Assembly (NCBI GenBank): GCA_018261735.1
Contig: JAGTRM010000038.1
Coordinates: 1-33,890 of the forward strand
Direction: 5' to 3'
Length of the DNA: 33,890 nt
Origin: Pseudomonadota bacterium
Lineage (GTDB): Bacteria > Pseudomonadota > Gammaproteobacteria > Burkholderiales > Chitinibacteraceae
The position numbers were made by a program, and so were the translations under genes. Below, piece after piece: positions 26,657 through 33,890 of this stretch (its first letter is position 1; each line of letters opens with the position of its first letter). Under the pieces are notes generated by a model. It worked only from the letters and a program-made list of their open reading frames with translations. It did not search any database and was not told the origin of the DNA.

Positions 26657-27442
26657 CTATTGGGCGTCCAGCACGGCGCGCTCATTCAGGGGTTGCACAG
26701 GGCGGGCATTCATCGGATAAAGATGGCGAAAACGGTCGAGTTGCTTTCTGGATAGCTGGATCGGGGTTTTGAGCACCAGCCAACGCACACCTTCCGTGCA
26801 GGGGGGCGTGGTCAGCGATCCAAGGAAAGTCCAGTAGCTCAGCTTTGCAGGCAATATCTCGACCGGATTGAAAGTTTTCTGGTCGAAAGTGCGGGTTTCG
26901 TTCTCTTCGGGCAGGCTGCGCCATAGCGTGTTGAAGAGTGGATGATCCTTTTTGCCTTGCTCGACCAATACGGTGAGCACTGCCAGTTGTCCGGCTTCGT
27001 TGCGATGAACCAGATGAATATCCATGGCAAAGCGCTTGCCGCCAATGGCTTCCTCACTTGGCGTGTGGAAGTGGAACTGCAGCAACTGGTAACGATCCGG
27101 CCCAATCTCGAGGAAATTGCCTGTCTCGATCGCATGTTGAAGCGTATGGCCGTTGTTGAGTACCGAAAGTTTGGTGGGCTGGTACTTGATCAACAAGGGG
27201 TCGAGTGATTGCGTGTAGGCCTTGTCTATATTGATGGGCGATTGCTGACGACCACTGGCGCATGCCGCGAACGCAGGGTCGAGGTCTGCCCAGTGCGCAG
27301 GGCCGGATTCCCCCTGGTAGCCCCAGTGCCCTTTTTCATGGGTGGCGGCATGGCTTGGTGTCTTGTGGGCTATTACGGTATGGCTGGCTGCAAAGGTGGA
27401 GCTGACGGCGAAGAACAGCGAAAACAGCAGGGTGTGGCGCAT
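26657..27442 (-). CDS. cah: Alpha-class carbonic anhydrase, periplasmic
   Basis: The enzyme interconverts CO2 and bicarbonate. The 261-residue precursor has a signal peptide (MRHTLLFSLFFAVSSTFAA), so the enzyme is exported. A His-rich spacer follows, and then the alpha-CA core: HWGYQGESGPAHWADL, SPINI, the zinc ligands in FHFHTPSEE and DIHLVH, and the active-site Thr in LTTPPCTEGVRW. The canonical bacterial HTPSEH here reads HTPSEE. ATG 27442 has AAGGAA upstream; the earlier ATG at 27457 would add five residues before the signal peptide. It diverges from the PilZ-like gene. Confidence 0.93.
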   Translation of the reverse strand: MRHTLLFSLFFAVSSTFAASHTVIAHKTPSHAATHEKGHWGYQGESGPAHWADLDPAFAACASGRQQSPINIDKAYTQSLDPLLIKYQPTKLSVLNNGHTLQHAIETGNFLEIGPDRYQLLQFHFHTPSEEAIGGKRFAMDIHLVHRNEAGQLAVLTVLVEQGKKDHPLFNTLWRSLPEENETRTFDQKTFNPVEILPAKLSYWTFLGSLTTPPCTEGVRWLVLKTPIQLSRKQLDRFRHLYPMNARPVQPLNERAVLDAQ

Positions 27443-27502
27443 GGGCAATTCCTTCATGAGTGGCGCACTGCAACAGGTGCAGCAGTTATTTTTTCAATGC
27501 TG

Positions 27503-27531
27503 GTTATAATTCAGCGAACCGTTACGAGCAA
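27503..27531 (-). promoter_or_regulatory. Candidate promoter of the carbonic anhydrase gene
   Basis: Reading leftward, TTGCTC (27531-27526) and TATAAC (27508-27503) are separated by 17 bases. The -10 box overlaps the TATAAT (27505-27510) that reads rightward toward the PilZ-like gene, so the two divergent promoters may compete. Confidence 0.5.
27505..27510 (+). promoter_or_regulatory. Candidate -10 box of the PilZ-like gene
   Basis: A perfect TATAAT lies 25 bases before the ATG. The hexamer 17 bases upstream (GCAGTT) is a weak -35. It overlaps the leftward -10 box of the carbonic anhydrase gene. Confidence 0.4.
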
Positions 27532-27534
27532 GGG

Positions 27535-28041
27535 ATGATGGTGCCTTCTGTTACTCATGGTGTGCATTTCCAGGCCAGGTTGCCGCTTGCCTGGCTGCCC
27601 GAATCGGCAACCATTCCATTTGAGGCTACGCGCTATCTCGCGGTGCTGGCCGAATTTGAATATGTCGGCGAAGAGCGCTCGCTCGAACATTCCCAACTGC
27701 ATGCCAAGCTGGATCTGGCTTTGCTGTGGCTTGCGCGCTCGCTCGCTCAGGAGATGCCTGCATCCTGTGAGGCCTGGGTCGGGCTGGAGTCGCTGTACTG
27801 GGAGGCCGTTTCGCCGCTTGCAGTGGGCAGTTCGGGCGCGTTGGCGCTGAACCTGTCCACCGCGCTGCCATTTTTGCTGCAGCTGCCGGCGACGATTATG
27901 TCCTGTGAACAGGACGGTGAAATCTGGCGAATCAGTGCCAGGCTGATGATCGAAGACGATGGACTGCGCGATGGTTGGGAGCGCACCGTGTTTCGCTATC
28001 ACCGACGCGCCATCCAGCAAGAACGGGGAACACGCGCATGA
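27535..28041 (+). CDS. Probable atypical PilZ-domain (c-di-GMP receptor-like) protein
   Basis: This 168-residue protein resembles the atypical PilZ family. It has an N-terminal strand region (VHFQARLPLAWLPE), then EFEYVGEERSLEHSQLHAKLDLALLWLARSLAQE, in which the helical HAKLDLALLWLAR stretch is typical of these proteins. A beta-rich C-terminal half contains SPLAVGSSGALALNL and DGEIWRISARLMI. The classical c-di-GMP residues (RxxxR, D/NxSxxG) are not evident, so binding of the dinucleotide is uncertain. AAGGG lies directly before the ATG; by spacing, ATG 27538 or GTG 27541 may be the true start. The stop overlaps the ung start by 4 bases. It could instead be an unrelated protein of this size. 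Confidence 0.5.
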   Translation: MMVPSVTHGVHFQARLPLAWLPESATIPFEATRYLAVLAEFEYVGEERSLEHSQLHAKLDLALLWLARSLAQEMPASCEAWVGLESLYWEAVSPLAVGSSGALALNLSTALPFLLQLPATIMSCEQDGEIWRISARLMIEDDGLRDGWERTVFRYHRRAIQQERGTRA

Positions 28042-28721
28042 ACTGGTTGACACAAAGCGTACCGGAGACTTGGCGCAAACTGGTTCCTGCCGTGTTCACG
28101 CAACCGGCCTGGCTTGGATTGAAGGCTTTTCTTGAACAAGAGCAAGCTGCGGAACAAATCATTTATCCGCAGCAGGAACATTGGTTTGCTGCGCTGGCAG
28201 CCACCTGGCCTCAGGATGTTCGAGTGGTCATTGTCGGGCAGGATCCCTATCACGGCGCCGGCGAAGCGCATGGCCTAAGCTTTTCAGTACCGATTGGTGT
28301 GCGCAAACCCCCGTCGCTGGCCAATATCTTCAAGGAAATCGCCCGCGACCTAGGGATTACGCCGCCACAGCACGGCTGTCTGCTCGACTGGGCAGAACAA
28401 GGCGTACTGTTGTTGAATACGTCGTTGACAGTGCGTGCCGATCAGGCGGGATCGCATAGCAAAAAGGGCTGGGAGCCTTTTACCGATGCCCTGATTGCCA
28501 GCCTGGCTCGCGAGCATCAGCATATTGTTTTCATGCTTTGGGGAGCGCATGCCCAGAAGAAGGCGGCCTTGATCGACACCGCACGGCATTGCGTATTGCA
28601 GTCCGCGCATCCTTCACCTTTGTCGGCCTATCGCGGCTTTTTGGGCAACGGGCACTTTTCTGCGGCCAATATTTATCTGCAACAACATGGCTATGCGCCG
28701 ATTGATTGGCGCATCAACTGA
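28038..28721 (+). CDS. ung: Uracil-DNA glycosylase
   Basis: Ung excises uracil from DNA, starting base-excision repair. The 227-residue family-1 enzyme has the water-activating GQDPYHG motif, then AHGLSFSVP, LLNTSLTVRADQAGSH, FMLWGAHAQ, and the DNA-intercalating loop HPSPLSAYRGF. ATG 28038 overlaps the end of the PilZ-like gene (ATGA), which supports co-translation. hldD starts 9 bases after its stop. Confidence 0.97.
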   Translation: MNWLTQSVPETWRKLVPAVFTQPAWLGLKAFLEQEQAAEQIIYPQQEHWFAALAATWPQDVRVVIVGQDPYHGAGEAHGLSFSVPIGVRKPPSLANIFKEIARDLGITPPQHGCLLDWAEQGVLLLNTSLTVRADQAGSHSKKGWEPFTDALIASLAREHQHIVFMLWGAHAQKKAALIDTARHCVLQSAHPSPLSAYRGFLGNGHFSAANIYLQQHGYAPIDWRIN

Positions 28722-28730
28722 GGACACATC

Positions 28731-29726
28731 ATGGCAATCGTAGTCACCGGCGCAGCCGGTTTTATCGGATCCAATCTCGTCAAGGCGCTGAATGCGCGCG
28801 GCGAGACGGACATCATCGCCGTCGACAATCTCACCCGTGGCGACAAGTTCCGCAATCTGGCCGATTGCAATATCTCTCATTATGTCGACAAGGAAGATTT
28901 CCTGGCCGAAGTGGTTGGCGGGCACTGGGATGGTGAAATTTCCGCCATCCTGCACCAAGGCGCCTGCTCCGACACGATGGAGCACAACGGCAAGTACATG
29001 ATGGACAACAACTATCAGTACACCTCGTTGTTGTTCGAGTTCTGCCAGGCGGAAGAGATTCCGTTCCTGTACGCCTCGAGCGCCGCGACCTACGGTCCTG
29101 GCAGGAACGGTTTTCGCGAGGAGCCGGAATGCGAAGGTCCACTGAATGTATACGGTTATTCCAAACTATTGTTCGATCAGGTGCTGCGTCAGCGCTGGGA
29201 TAATCTGACTGCTCCGGTGGCCGGTTTCCGTTATTTCAACGTGTATGGTGCACGCGAATGGCACAAGGGGCGCATGGCTTCGGTGGCGTTCCACCACTTC
29301 AACCAGTATCGCGAAACCGGCAAGGTCAAGCTGTTCGAGGGCGCGGATGGCTATCCGAACGGTGGGCAGATGCGCGATTTTGTCTCGGTCGAGGATGTGG
29401 TCAAGGTCAACCTTTGGTTCCTTGAACATCCAGATGTCTGTGGCATTTTCAACGTAGGGTCCGGTCGCGCCCAGCCTTTCAACGATGTGGCCGTGGCCGC
29501 CGTCAATGCCTGCCGCAAACACGAAGGCAAAGCCCCGCTGGATCTGGGTGCGATGGTGGCGCAAGGCATTCTCGAATATACGCCGTTCCCGGAAGCGCTC
29601 AAGGGTAAATACCAGAGCTATACGCAAGCCGATCTTTCCCGGTTGCGCAAGGCCGGTTATACCGCACCGATGCTGTCGGTGGAAGAAGGGGTCGATCGGT
29701 ATGTGGAAACCCTGCTGCGCAGCTGA
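28731..29726 (+). CDS. hldD: ADP-L-glycero-D-manno-heptose-6-epimerase (HldD)
   Basis: HldD inverts the C6'' of ADP-D-glycero-heptose to give the L-glycero form used in the lipopolysaccharide inner core. The 331-residue extended SDR enzyme has the NAD(P)-binding [17 protein letters not shown] at the N-terminus and [16 protein letters not shown]. It also has [20 protein letters not shown], the catalytic Ser-Tyr-Lys set ASSAATYG and [10 protein letters not shown], and [23 protein letters not shown]. It indicates that the organism makes heptose-containing LPS. It is the last gene of the ung operon and is stopped by a strong bidirectional terminator. Confidence 0.97.
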   Translation: MAIVVTGAAGFIGSNLVKALNARGETDIIAVDNLTRGDKFRNLADCNISHYVDKEDFLAEVVGGHWDGEISAILHQGACSDTMEHNGKYMMDNNYQYTSLLFEFCQAEEIPFLYASSAATYGPGRNGFREEPECEGPLNVYGYSKLLFDQVLRQRWDNLTAPVAGFRYFNVYGAREWHKGRMASVAFHHFNQYRETGKVKLFEGADGYPNGGQMRDFVSVEDVVKVNLWFLEHPDVCGIFNVGSGRAQPFNDVAVAAVNACRKHEGKAPLDLGAMVAQGILEYTPFPEALKGKYQSYTQADLSRLRKAGYTAPMLSVEEGVDRYVETLLRS

Positions 29727-29774
29727 TGCAGTGCAGTTCAGCACCACATCTCCCTGATGCCCGGGAGTTTGGCC

Positions 29775-29815
29775 AACAATAAAAAGCGCGGATGATGTCC
29801 GCGCTTTTTATTGTT
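29775..29815. terminator. Strong bidirectional terminator, hldD / LacI-family regulator
   Basis: A perfect 18-bp stem, AACAATAAAAAGCGCGGA (29775-29792) and its complement (29798-29815), has a 5-base loop. The A-run on one side and the T-run on the other make it active in both directions. It overlaps the last codons of the leftward regulator gene (stop at 29808-29810). Confidence 0.92.
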
Positions 29816-30845
29816 CATCCGGTCTTGGGGAGCTGCTGGCTTGCCGTGTTCGCCAGTGGTAAATGGCGGGAATCCAGACATTTTCCGGTTGCTGGCGGTT
29901 GATCAAGGCTTGTACGGAGGCAATGCTGGCACGCGCAAGTTCATTGCTGTTTTGCTGAATGGCATCAATCGACATCGGCAGGCAGTCGAGCAAATTGTGA
30001 TCATCAAACGTAATAATCCGCTGCGGTGCGCAAGAAAAATGGTGGTGCTCGCTGATGAAGGACAGCGCGCCTTCCAGTAGCGTAATCGAACCGGTGAACA
30101 GCACCTGCGGATAGCGCCCGAGCTCCTGGTAGCACTCACGCATCAAGGCATAGCCGCTGCTGCGACGGTAATCGCGCGCGCGGACCCAACCCGGTTGTTC
30201 GCTAAGTCCTGCCTGTGCCAATGCGGTGCGAAAGCCGTTAAGCCGGTCAATACTGGGCGAAAGATCGGGCTGCCCGCCAAAATAGTAGGCTTCTCTGGCT
30301 CCGGAGGAGAGCGCATCCTGCATCATGGCCGTCACGGCATTTTCAGCATCGGTCACCACAAAGGGAATCGCGCTGTTGGCCATGCGCCGATCGACCAGCA
30401 CCAGTGGCAGCCGTTCTTTCCAGCGGGTGTAAATCTCTGCATCGGTTGAGCAGGGAACGATCATCAGGCCATCGACTTGGCGCGCCAGCAAATGTTCGAT
30501 GCCAGACGATTCCAATTGGGGATCTTCATCGCTGGAGACCACCAATAACTGGTAACCGGCCTGATGGCAAAGCGGCTCCATCGCTTGTGCCAAACTGGCA
30601 TGGGCAAAGTTGGTCAGCTCGGGAACGATCAATCCCAGGGTGTTGCTGGAGCCCGAGCGCAAGGTGCGTGCCGAATGTGAGGGCTGGAAATGGTGTTCGC
30701 TGGCAATGTCCAATACCCGCTGCTTGGTGCTGGCCGAGATACGGAACTCTTCCGCCCGGCCATTGAGCACCATGCTGGCAGTAGTCCGCGAAACGCCAGC
30801 CAGTTTGGCGATATCGTCAATGGTGAGTCGGGTGTATTTGTTCAC
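29808..30845 (-). CDS. LacI-family transcriptional regulator, Cra/FruR-like
   Basis: This 345-residue repressor has a LacI-type helix-turn-helix at about residues 8-57: LTIDDIAKLAGVSRTTASMVLNGRA and STKQRVLDIASEHHFQPS. A periplasmic-binding-protein-like sensor domain follows. Several stretches match E. coli Cra: the AGVSRTTAS helix, GLIVPEL, IEHLLARQVDGLMI and YYFGGQPDLSPS. Cra responds to fructose 1-phosphate or 1,6-bisphosphate; the ligand here is unknown. The start is GTG 30845, as an in-frame stop lies just upstream; no clear ribosome-binding site is seen. The gene follows the TRAP transporter genes on the same strand by 76 bases, so it probably controls them. Confidence 0.9.
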   Translation of the reverse strand: MNKYTRLTIDDIAKLAGVSRTTASMVLNGRAEEFRISASTKQRVLDIASEHHFQPSHSARTLRSGSSNTLGLIVPELTNFAHASLAQAMEPLCHQAGYQLLVVSSDEDPQLESSGIEHLLARQVDGLMIVPCSTDAEIYTRWKERLPLVLVDRRMANSAIPFVVTDAENAVTAMMQDALSSGAREAYYFGGQPDLSPSIDRLNGFRTALAQAGLSEQPGWVRARDYRRSSGYALMRECYQELGRYPQVLFTGSITLLEGALSFISEHHHFSCAPQRIITFDDHNLLDCLPMSIDAIQQNSNELARASIASVQALINRQQPENVWIPAIYHWRTRQASSSPRPDEQ

Positions 30846-30878
30846 GCAGTCTTTGAATCAAGTATGAGTTGGGAGGGA

Positions 30879-30910
30879 TCGAAACAGGGGCTGTGGAGTC
30901 CCTGTTTCGA
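30879..30910. other. Hairpin between dctM and the regulator gene
   Basis: A perfect 11-bp inverted repeat, TCGAAACAGGG (30879-30889) and CCCTGTTTCGA (30900-30910), encloses a 10-base loop. T residues follow only on the + strand, so it is not a proper terminator for dctM. It may limit 3' decay of the dctPQM message or reduce readthrough into the regulator gene. Confidence 0.55.
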
Positions 30911-30921
30911 TTTTATACCGC

Positions 30922-32217
30922 TTATTGTGTTACATAGCCCATGGACTGCGGGAGCCAGAGCACGGTTTGCGGGAACAAGGTCATGACCAGCAGCGCAATG
31001 ATCAAGAGAATCATGAACGGCAGCGACTGACGGATCATGCCCTTGAGCGAGGTGCCGGTCAGCGCGTTGATCACGAACAGCAGCATGCCGAACGGCGGCG
31101 TCACCAGCCCGATCATCATGTTCACCACCACCACCACGCCAAAGTGCACCAGATCCACCCCCAGCAACTTGGCCGCCGGGATCAGCAGGGGCACCAGGAC
31201 CAGCAGCATGGTCGAGGTATCCAGCAAGCAACCCAGGATCAGGAAGATCACGTTGATCAGCAGCAGGAACTCGATCTTGCTGAATTCATGCTGCGTGAAC
31301 CAGTGCGCCACCAGATCCGGAATCTGCTCGGCAGCAATCGCGTAGTTCATGATGAAGGCGCTGGCCACGATCAGCGTGACCGAGGCACTCTGGCGCAGCG
31401 ATTCCTGCAGCACGTGCCACATGCGCTGCCAGGACAGGCTGCGGTAGTAGAGCGTGAGGATGATCGCATGCATCGCTGCCACGGCCGCGGCTTCAGTCGG
31501 AGTGAACACGCCGGTGTAGATCCCGCCCAGCAGCACGATCGGCAGCGTCAGCGGCAAGAAGCCCTGCGCCACGATGCGCGGGATATCCGCCATCTTCGGG
31601 CGCTCTTCGCGCGGGAAGTTGTGAATGCGCGCCAGGATGTAGATGCCGATCATCAGGGACAGCGCCATGATGAAGCCCGGGATCACGCCGGCCAGGAACA
31701 GCGCGCCAACCGATGAGCCCGATACCAGCGCGTAGATCACCAGCGGAATCGAGGGCGGAATGATCGGGCCGATGGTCGAGGAACACGCGGTCAAGGCGCC
31801 GGCGAACTCAGGCGTAAAGCGATTCTTGTCGGTCATCATGCGGATCGACACCAGGCCCGGGCCGGCCGCATCGGCAATCGCGCTGCCGCTCATGCCGGAG
31901 AAGATCACGCTGACGATCACGTTCACATACGCCAGGCCGCCGCGGAAATGGCCGACCAGGGCGATGGCCATCGCGAACAGCCGCTCGCTGATCGCACCGG
32001 CATTCATGATGCTCGCCGCCAGAATGAACAAGGGTACGGCCAGCAGCACATAGCTGTTGTAGAGGCCATTGAGCACCTGCTCAGCCATCAGGCCGATGTC
32101 CTGGCCCTTGGCAATCAGGTAGGCCACGCCACCGGCCAGCATGCCGAAGGAGATGGGCGCGCGCAGCAGCATGGTGCCACCCATGACTGCCAGCATGATG
32201 ATGAGAGCGTTGCTCAT
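30922..32217 (-). CDS. dctM: TRAP transporter large permease (DctM)
   Basis: DctM is the ion-coupled transport subunit of a tripartite ATP-independent periplasmic transporter in the inner membrane. The 431-residue protein has about 12 hydrophobic segments. Family landmarks are PISFGMLAGGVAYL near the N-terminus, MSGSAIADAAGPGLVSIRMM, CSSTIGPIIPPSIPLVIYALVSG, and near the end LVTPPFGMLLFVINALTG. The start overlaps the dctQ stop by 4 bases, as is usual for a DctQ-DctM pair. The substrate cannot be read from the permease. Confidence 0.96.
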   Translation of the reverse strand: MSNALIIMLAVMGGTMLLRAPISFGMLAGGVAYLIAKGQDIGLMAEQVLNGLYNSYVLLAVPLFILAASIMNAGAISERLFAMAIALVGHFRGGLAYVNVIVSVIFSGMSGSAIADAAGPGLVSIRMMTDKNRFTPEFAGALTACSSTIGPIIPPSIPLVIYALVSGSSVGALFLAGVIPGFIMALSLMIGIYILARIHNFPREERPKMADIPRIVAQGFLPLTLPIVLLGGIYTGVFTPTEAAAVAAMHAIILTLYYRSLSWQRMWHVLQESLRQSASVTLIVASAFIMNYAIAAEQIPDLVAHWFTQHEFSKIEFLLLINVIFLILGCLLDTSTMLLVLVPLLIPAAKLLGVDLVHFGVVVVVNMMIGLVTPPFGMLLFVINALTGTSLKGMIRQSLPFMILLIIALLVMTLFPQTVLWLPQSMGYVTQ

Positions 32218-32726
32218 TCTACGGACTCCGCGTTGTGTGAATCATGGGTGGTCACCCCCACTTCCTTATGCCAGTTCGGTCCGAACAGCACGATCAGCTT
32301 GCGGATATACAGCAGACCGATCGACAACAGGAACAGGACAAAGGCGGCATACACGATGCCGAAGGGAATGCCCAGCACCGGCGTGCTCTCGCGCATCATG
32401 AAGCTGACATAGCTGTAGGAGGCAGGTACCGCCCACAGGAACAGGCCGCCGATGATCAGCGAATACAGGATCGAAAAGATGCGCTTGCCTTGCGGCGGCA
32501 GGTGTTCGTACAGCAGATCCAGCATGACATGGTCTTTTTCCTTGAGCAGGAAAGCCCCGGCCCAGAACATGCTGAATACATACAAAATCACGATCAATTC
32601 ATCGCTCCAGGCCAGCGGCTTGTTGAATACAAAGCGCAGGATCACCTGGAAGATGAAGGTCAGAAACAGGACGCCGTAACTGAGGGTGCCGATCAGGTCG
32701 GAGCCCCGCTTGAGCAATTTGAACAT
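32214..32726 (-). CDS. dctQ: TRAP transporter small permease (DctQ)
   Basis: This 170-residue membrane protein has four hydrophobic helices (about residues 13-35, 45-62, 85-105 and 120-145). It contains the DctQ-family segment LRFVFNKPLAWSDELIVILYVFSMFWAGAFLLKEKDHVMLD, in which the WSDE and the Glu-Lys-Asp-His near the second helix are characteristic. It is the partner of DctM in the TRAP transporter. The gene is 102 bases downstream of dctP, across a hairpin, and overlaps dctM by 4 bases. Confidence 0.94.
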   Translation of the reverse strand: MFKLLKRGSDLIGTLSYGVLFLTFIFQVILRFVFNKPLAWSDELIVILYVFSMFWAGAFLLKEKDHVMLDLLYEHLPPQGKRIFSILYSLIIGGLFLWAVPASYSYVSFMMRESTPVLGIPFGIVYAAFVLFLLSIGLLYIRKLIVLFGPNWHKEVGVTTHDSHNAESVE

Positions 32727-32793
32727 GATGACCTCAAGGTAGTGCCGTCAGCCCGGCCAGCGGGGCGTGACGAAAGAAGCCGGCAGGAAACCG

Positions 32794-32809
32794 GGGAGGA
32801 CAGCCTCCC
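32794..32809 (-). other. Hairpin between dctP and dctQ
   Basis: A GGGAGG/CCTCCC stem with a 4-base loop follows the dctP stop within a GC-rich 100-base gap. No T-run is seen. Such a hairpin can protect the dctP message or partly stop transcription, so that the binding protein is made in excess of the membrane subunits. Confidence 0.45.
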
Positions 32810-32828
32810 GCCGGGCGTACTTCGCGTG

Positions 32829-33848
32829 TTACTTGGTAGCGTTGATGCGTTCCAGCATGCCCTTCGGCCATATCTTGGCGTAATCGGACTGCAGGTACTT
32901 GTCCTGCACCGCCTTGCGGAAGGCGGCGACATCCGGCGTAACGATCTTCAGGCCTTGCGCCTTGAACTGTTCCACATCATTGGCTTCATCCTTGATGCGG
33001 TTTTCGTTGTTGTACTTGGCGGCGGCCTGGGCGGCAGCACGGACCTTGTCCTGCTGGGCCGGGGTCAGGGCATTGAAGGTCTTGGTGGCGAAGGAGAGGA
33101 AAATGCCGTCGACCAGGTGGCTGGTCAGGACGATTTCCTTGCTGACTTCGTAGAACTTGGCGGCGCGGGCGCTGGGCAGCGGGTTGTCCTGGCCGTCGAT
33201 GGTGCCGGTCTTCAGCGCCAGATACACTTCGCCGAAAGCCAGCGGCGTCGGGGTGGCGCCGAGCGCTTCACCGAGGAACAGCCATTCCTTGCTGGCCGGC
33301 ATGCGCAGTTTCACGCCCTTGAGGTCGGCCGGGGTTTTGACGTCCTTGATATCGCGCAGCATGACCTGGCGGGTGCCGAGATAGGCGGTGGCGAGCGGGG
33401 TGACTTCCATCTTCTGGATCACCGGCTTGAAGGCTTCCTGGCCGATCGGGCCGTTGAACACGGCTTGCTGGTGGGCCGGATCGCGGATGATGTAGCCGGC
33501 GGTGAAGATCGAGAATTCCGGCACGATCTTGGAGATGTCCTGGGCCGAGATGGCGGACATTTCCAGGTTGCCGCGGGCCATGGCGGCCGGTTCGGTGCCT
33601 TGCTTGAACAGCGCGGCATTCAGGTGGATCTGCACATCGAACTCACCGGGAGCGGATTTCTCCAGGGTATCCTTGAACACGGTCCACATCTTGGCATGCC
33701 AGTCTTCCGGAACGGCCGGGGTGGAAATACGGATCACCTGCTTGGCCATGGCCGCCGGTGCGGCCAGGGACATGCCGATGGCCACCGCCAGAGTCGCCGT
33801 GCCCAGACCCGCTGCTTGCAACAGTTTTTGGATTCTTGTGCTTCCCAT
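32829..33848 (-). CDS. dctP: TRAP transporter substrate-binding protein (DctP)
   Basis: This is a periplasmic binding protein of 339 residues. The signal peptide runs to about residue 35 (GMSLAAPAAMA). The DctP family features are the mature start QVIRISTPAVPEDWHAKMW, the carboxylate-binding Arg in GVKLRMPASKEW, LKTGTIDGQDNPLPSARAAKFYEV, and the C-terminal helical NNENRIKDEANDVEQFKAQGLKIV. TRAP binding proteins generally bind organic acids through that Arg, so an organic acid ligand is likely, but its identity is not evident. AAGGAGAAGGA lies about 5 bases before the ATG. The promoter is outside the window. Confidence 0.95.
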   Translation of the reverse strand: MGSTRIQKLLQAAGLGTATLAVAIGMSLAAPAAMAKQVIRISTPAVPEDWHAKMWTVFKDTLEKSAPGEFDVQIHLNAALFKQGTEPAAMARGNLEMSAISAQDISKIVPEFSIFTAGYIIRDPAHQQAVFNGPIGQEAFKPVIQKMEVTPLATAYLGTRQVMLRDIKDVKTPADLKGVKLRMPASKEWLFLGEALGATPTPLAFGEVYLALKTGTIDGQDNPLPSARAAKFYEVSKEIVLTSHLVDGIFLSFATKTFNALTPAQQDKVRAAAQAAAKYNNENRIKDEANDVEQFKAQGLKIVTPDVAAFRKAVQDKYLQSDYAKIWPKGMLERINATK

Positions 33849-33890
33849 GATGGTCCTTCTCCTTCCTCGTTAACTTCAAAAAGGAGGCCT
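33849..33890 (-). promoter_or_regulatory. dctP ribosome-binding region, truncated by window edge
   Basis: Reading leftward toward the dctP start, GTTAACGAGGAAGGAGAAGG ends close before the ATG. The purine-rich part supplies the ribosome-binding site. The promoter and any operator for the Cra-like regulator lie beyond position 33890. Confidence 0.5.

Noticed and set aside
30925..31716. His/Gln/Asp-rich + strand open frame opposite dctM
   Set aside because: The unusual composition comes from reading the complement of hydrophobic codons of a membrane protein. It is a shadow of dctM.

Overview
This is chromosomal DNA of a Gram-negative, flagellated, motile betaproteobacterium. The gene order and protein signatures fit the order Neisseriales, perhaps a Chitinibacteraceae or Chromobacteriaceae relative, but no rRNA is present to fix the taxon. 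The window holds 36 protein genes packed tightly and no tRNA, rRNA, CRISPR array or insertion sequence. There is no stretch over 300 bases without a gene.

Left end (1-4394): the 3' end of rpoS meets a leftward block of dapD, dapC, an Smr-domain gene and trxB across a bidirectional terminator. Next (4395-7455) is a rightward MCE/Mla-type lipid-transport operon: permease, ABC-ATPase-like protein, MlaD-like protein and a helical-repeat lipoprotein. Its ATPase-like subunit has lost all the nucleotide-handling motifs, which is the most unusual thing in the window.

Centre (7452-21835): a long rightward growth and envelope cluster, rpsB-tsf-pyrH-frr-uppS-cdsA-dxr-rseP-bamA-skp-lpxD-fabZ-lpxA-lpxB-rnhB. 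It links translation, UMP kinase, isoprenoid and phospholipid precursors, outer-membrane protein assembly and lipid A synthesis. A clear promoter and a structured leader precede rpsB. Hairpin terminators or attenuators lie after rpsB, tsf and pyrH. From frr onward the genes mostly abut or overlap.

Right-centre (21836-29726): motA-motB, then a membrane-anchored methyltransferase, an HDOD-GAF-like protein and a SpoU RNA methyltransferase that are closely spaced or overlapping. These are followed by a leftward alpha-carbonic anhydrase, then a rightward PilZ-like protein, ung and hldD. A perfect 14-bp palindrome sits upstream of motA. The carbonic anhydrase and PilZ-like genes appear to share overlapping divergent -10 boxes.

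Right end (29775-33890): a very strong bidirectional terminator, then leftward genes for a Cra/FruR-like LacI-family regulator and a complete TRAP transporter (dctM, dctQ, dctP). The TRAP promoter region is cut off by the window edge. Most of the window is ordinary core genome. The best leads are the degenerate ATPase in the MCE operon, the membrane-anchored methyltransferase after motAB, and the regulatory structures.
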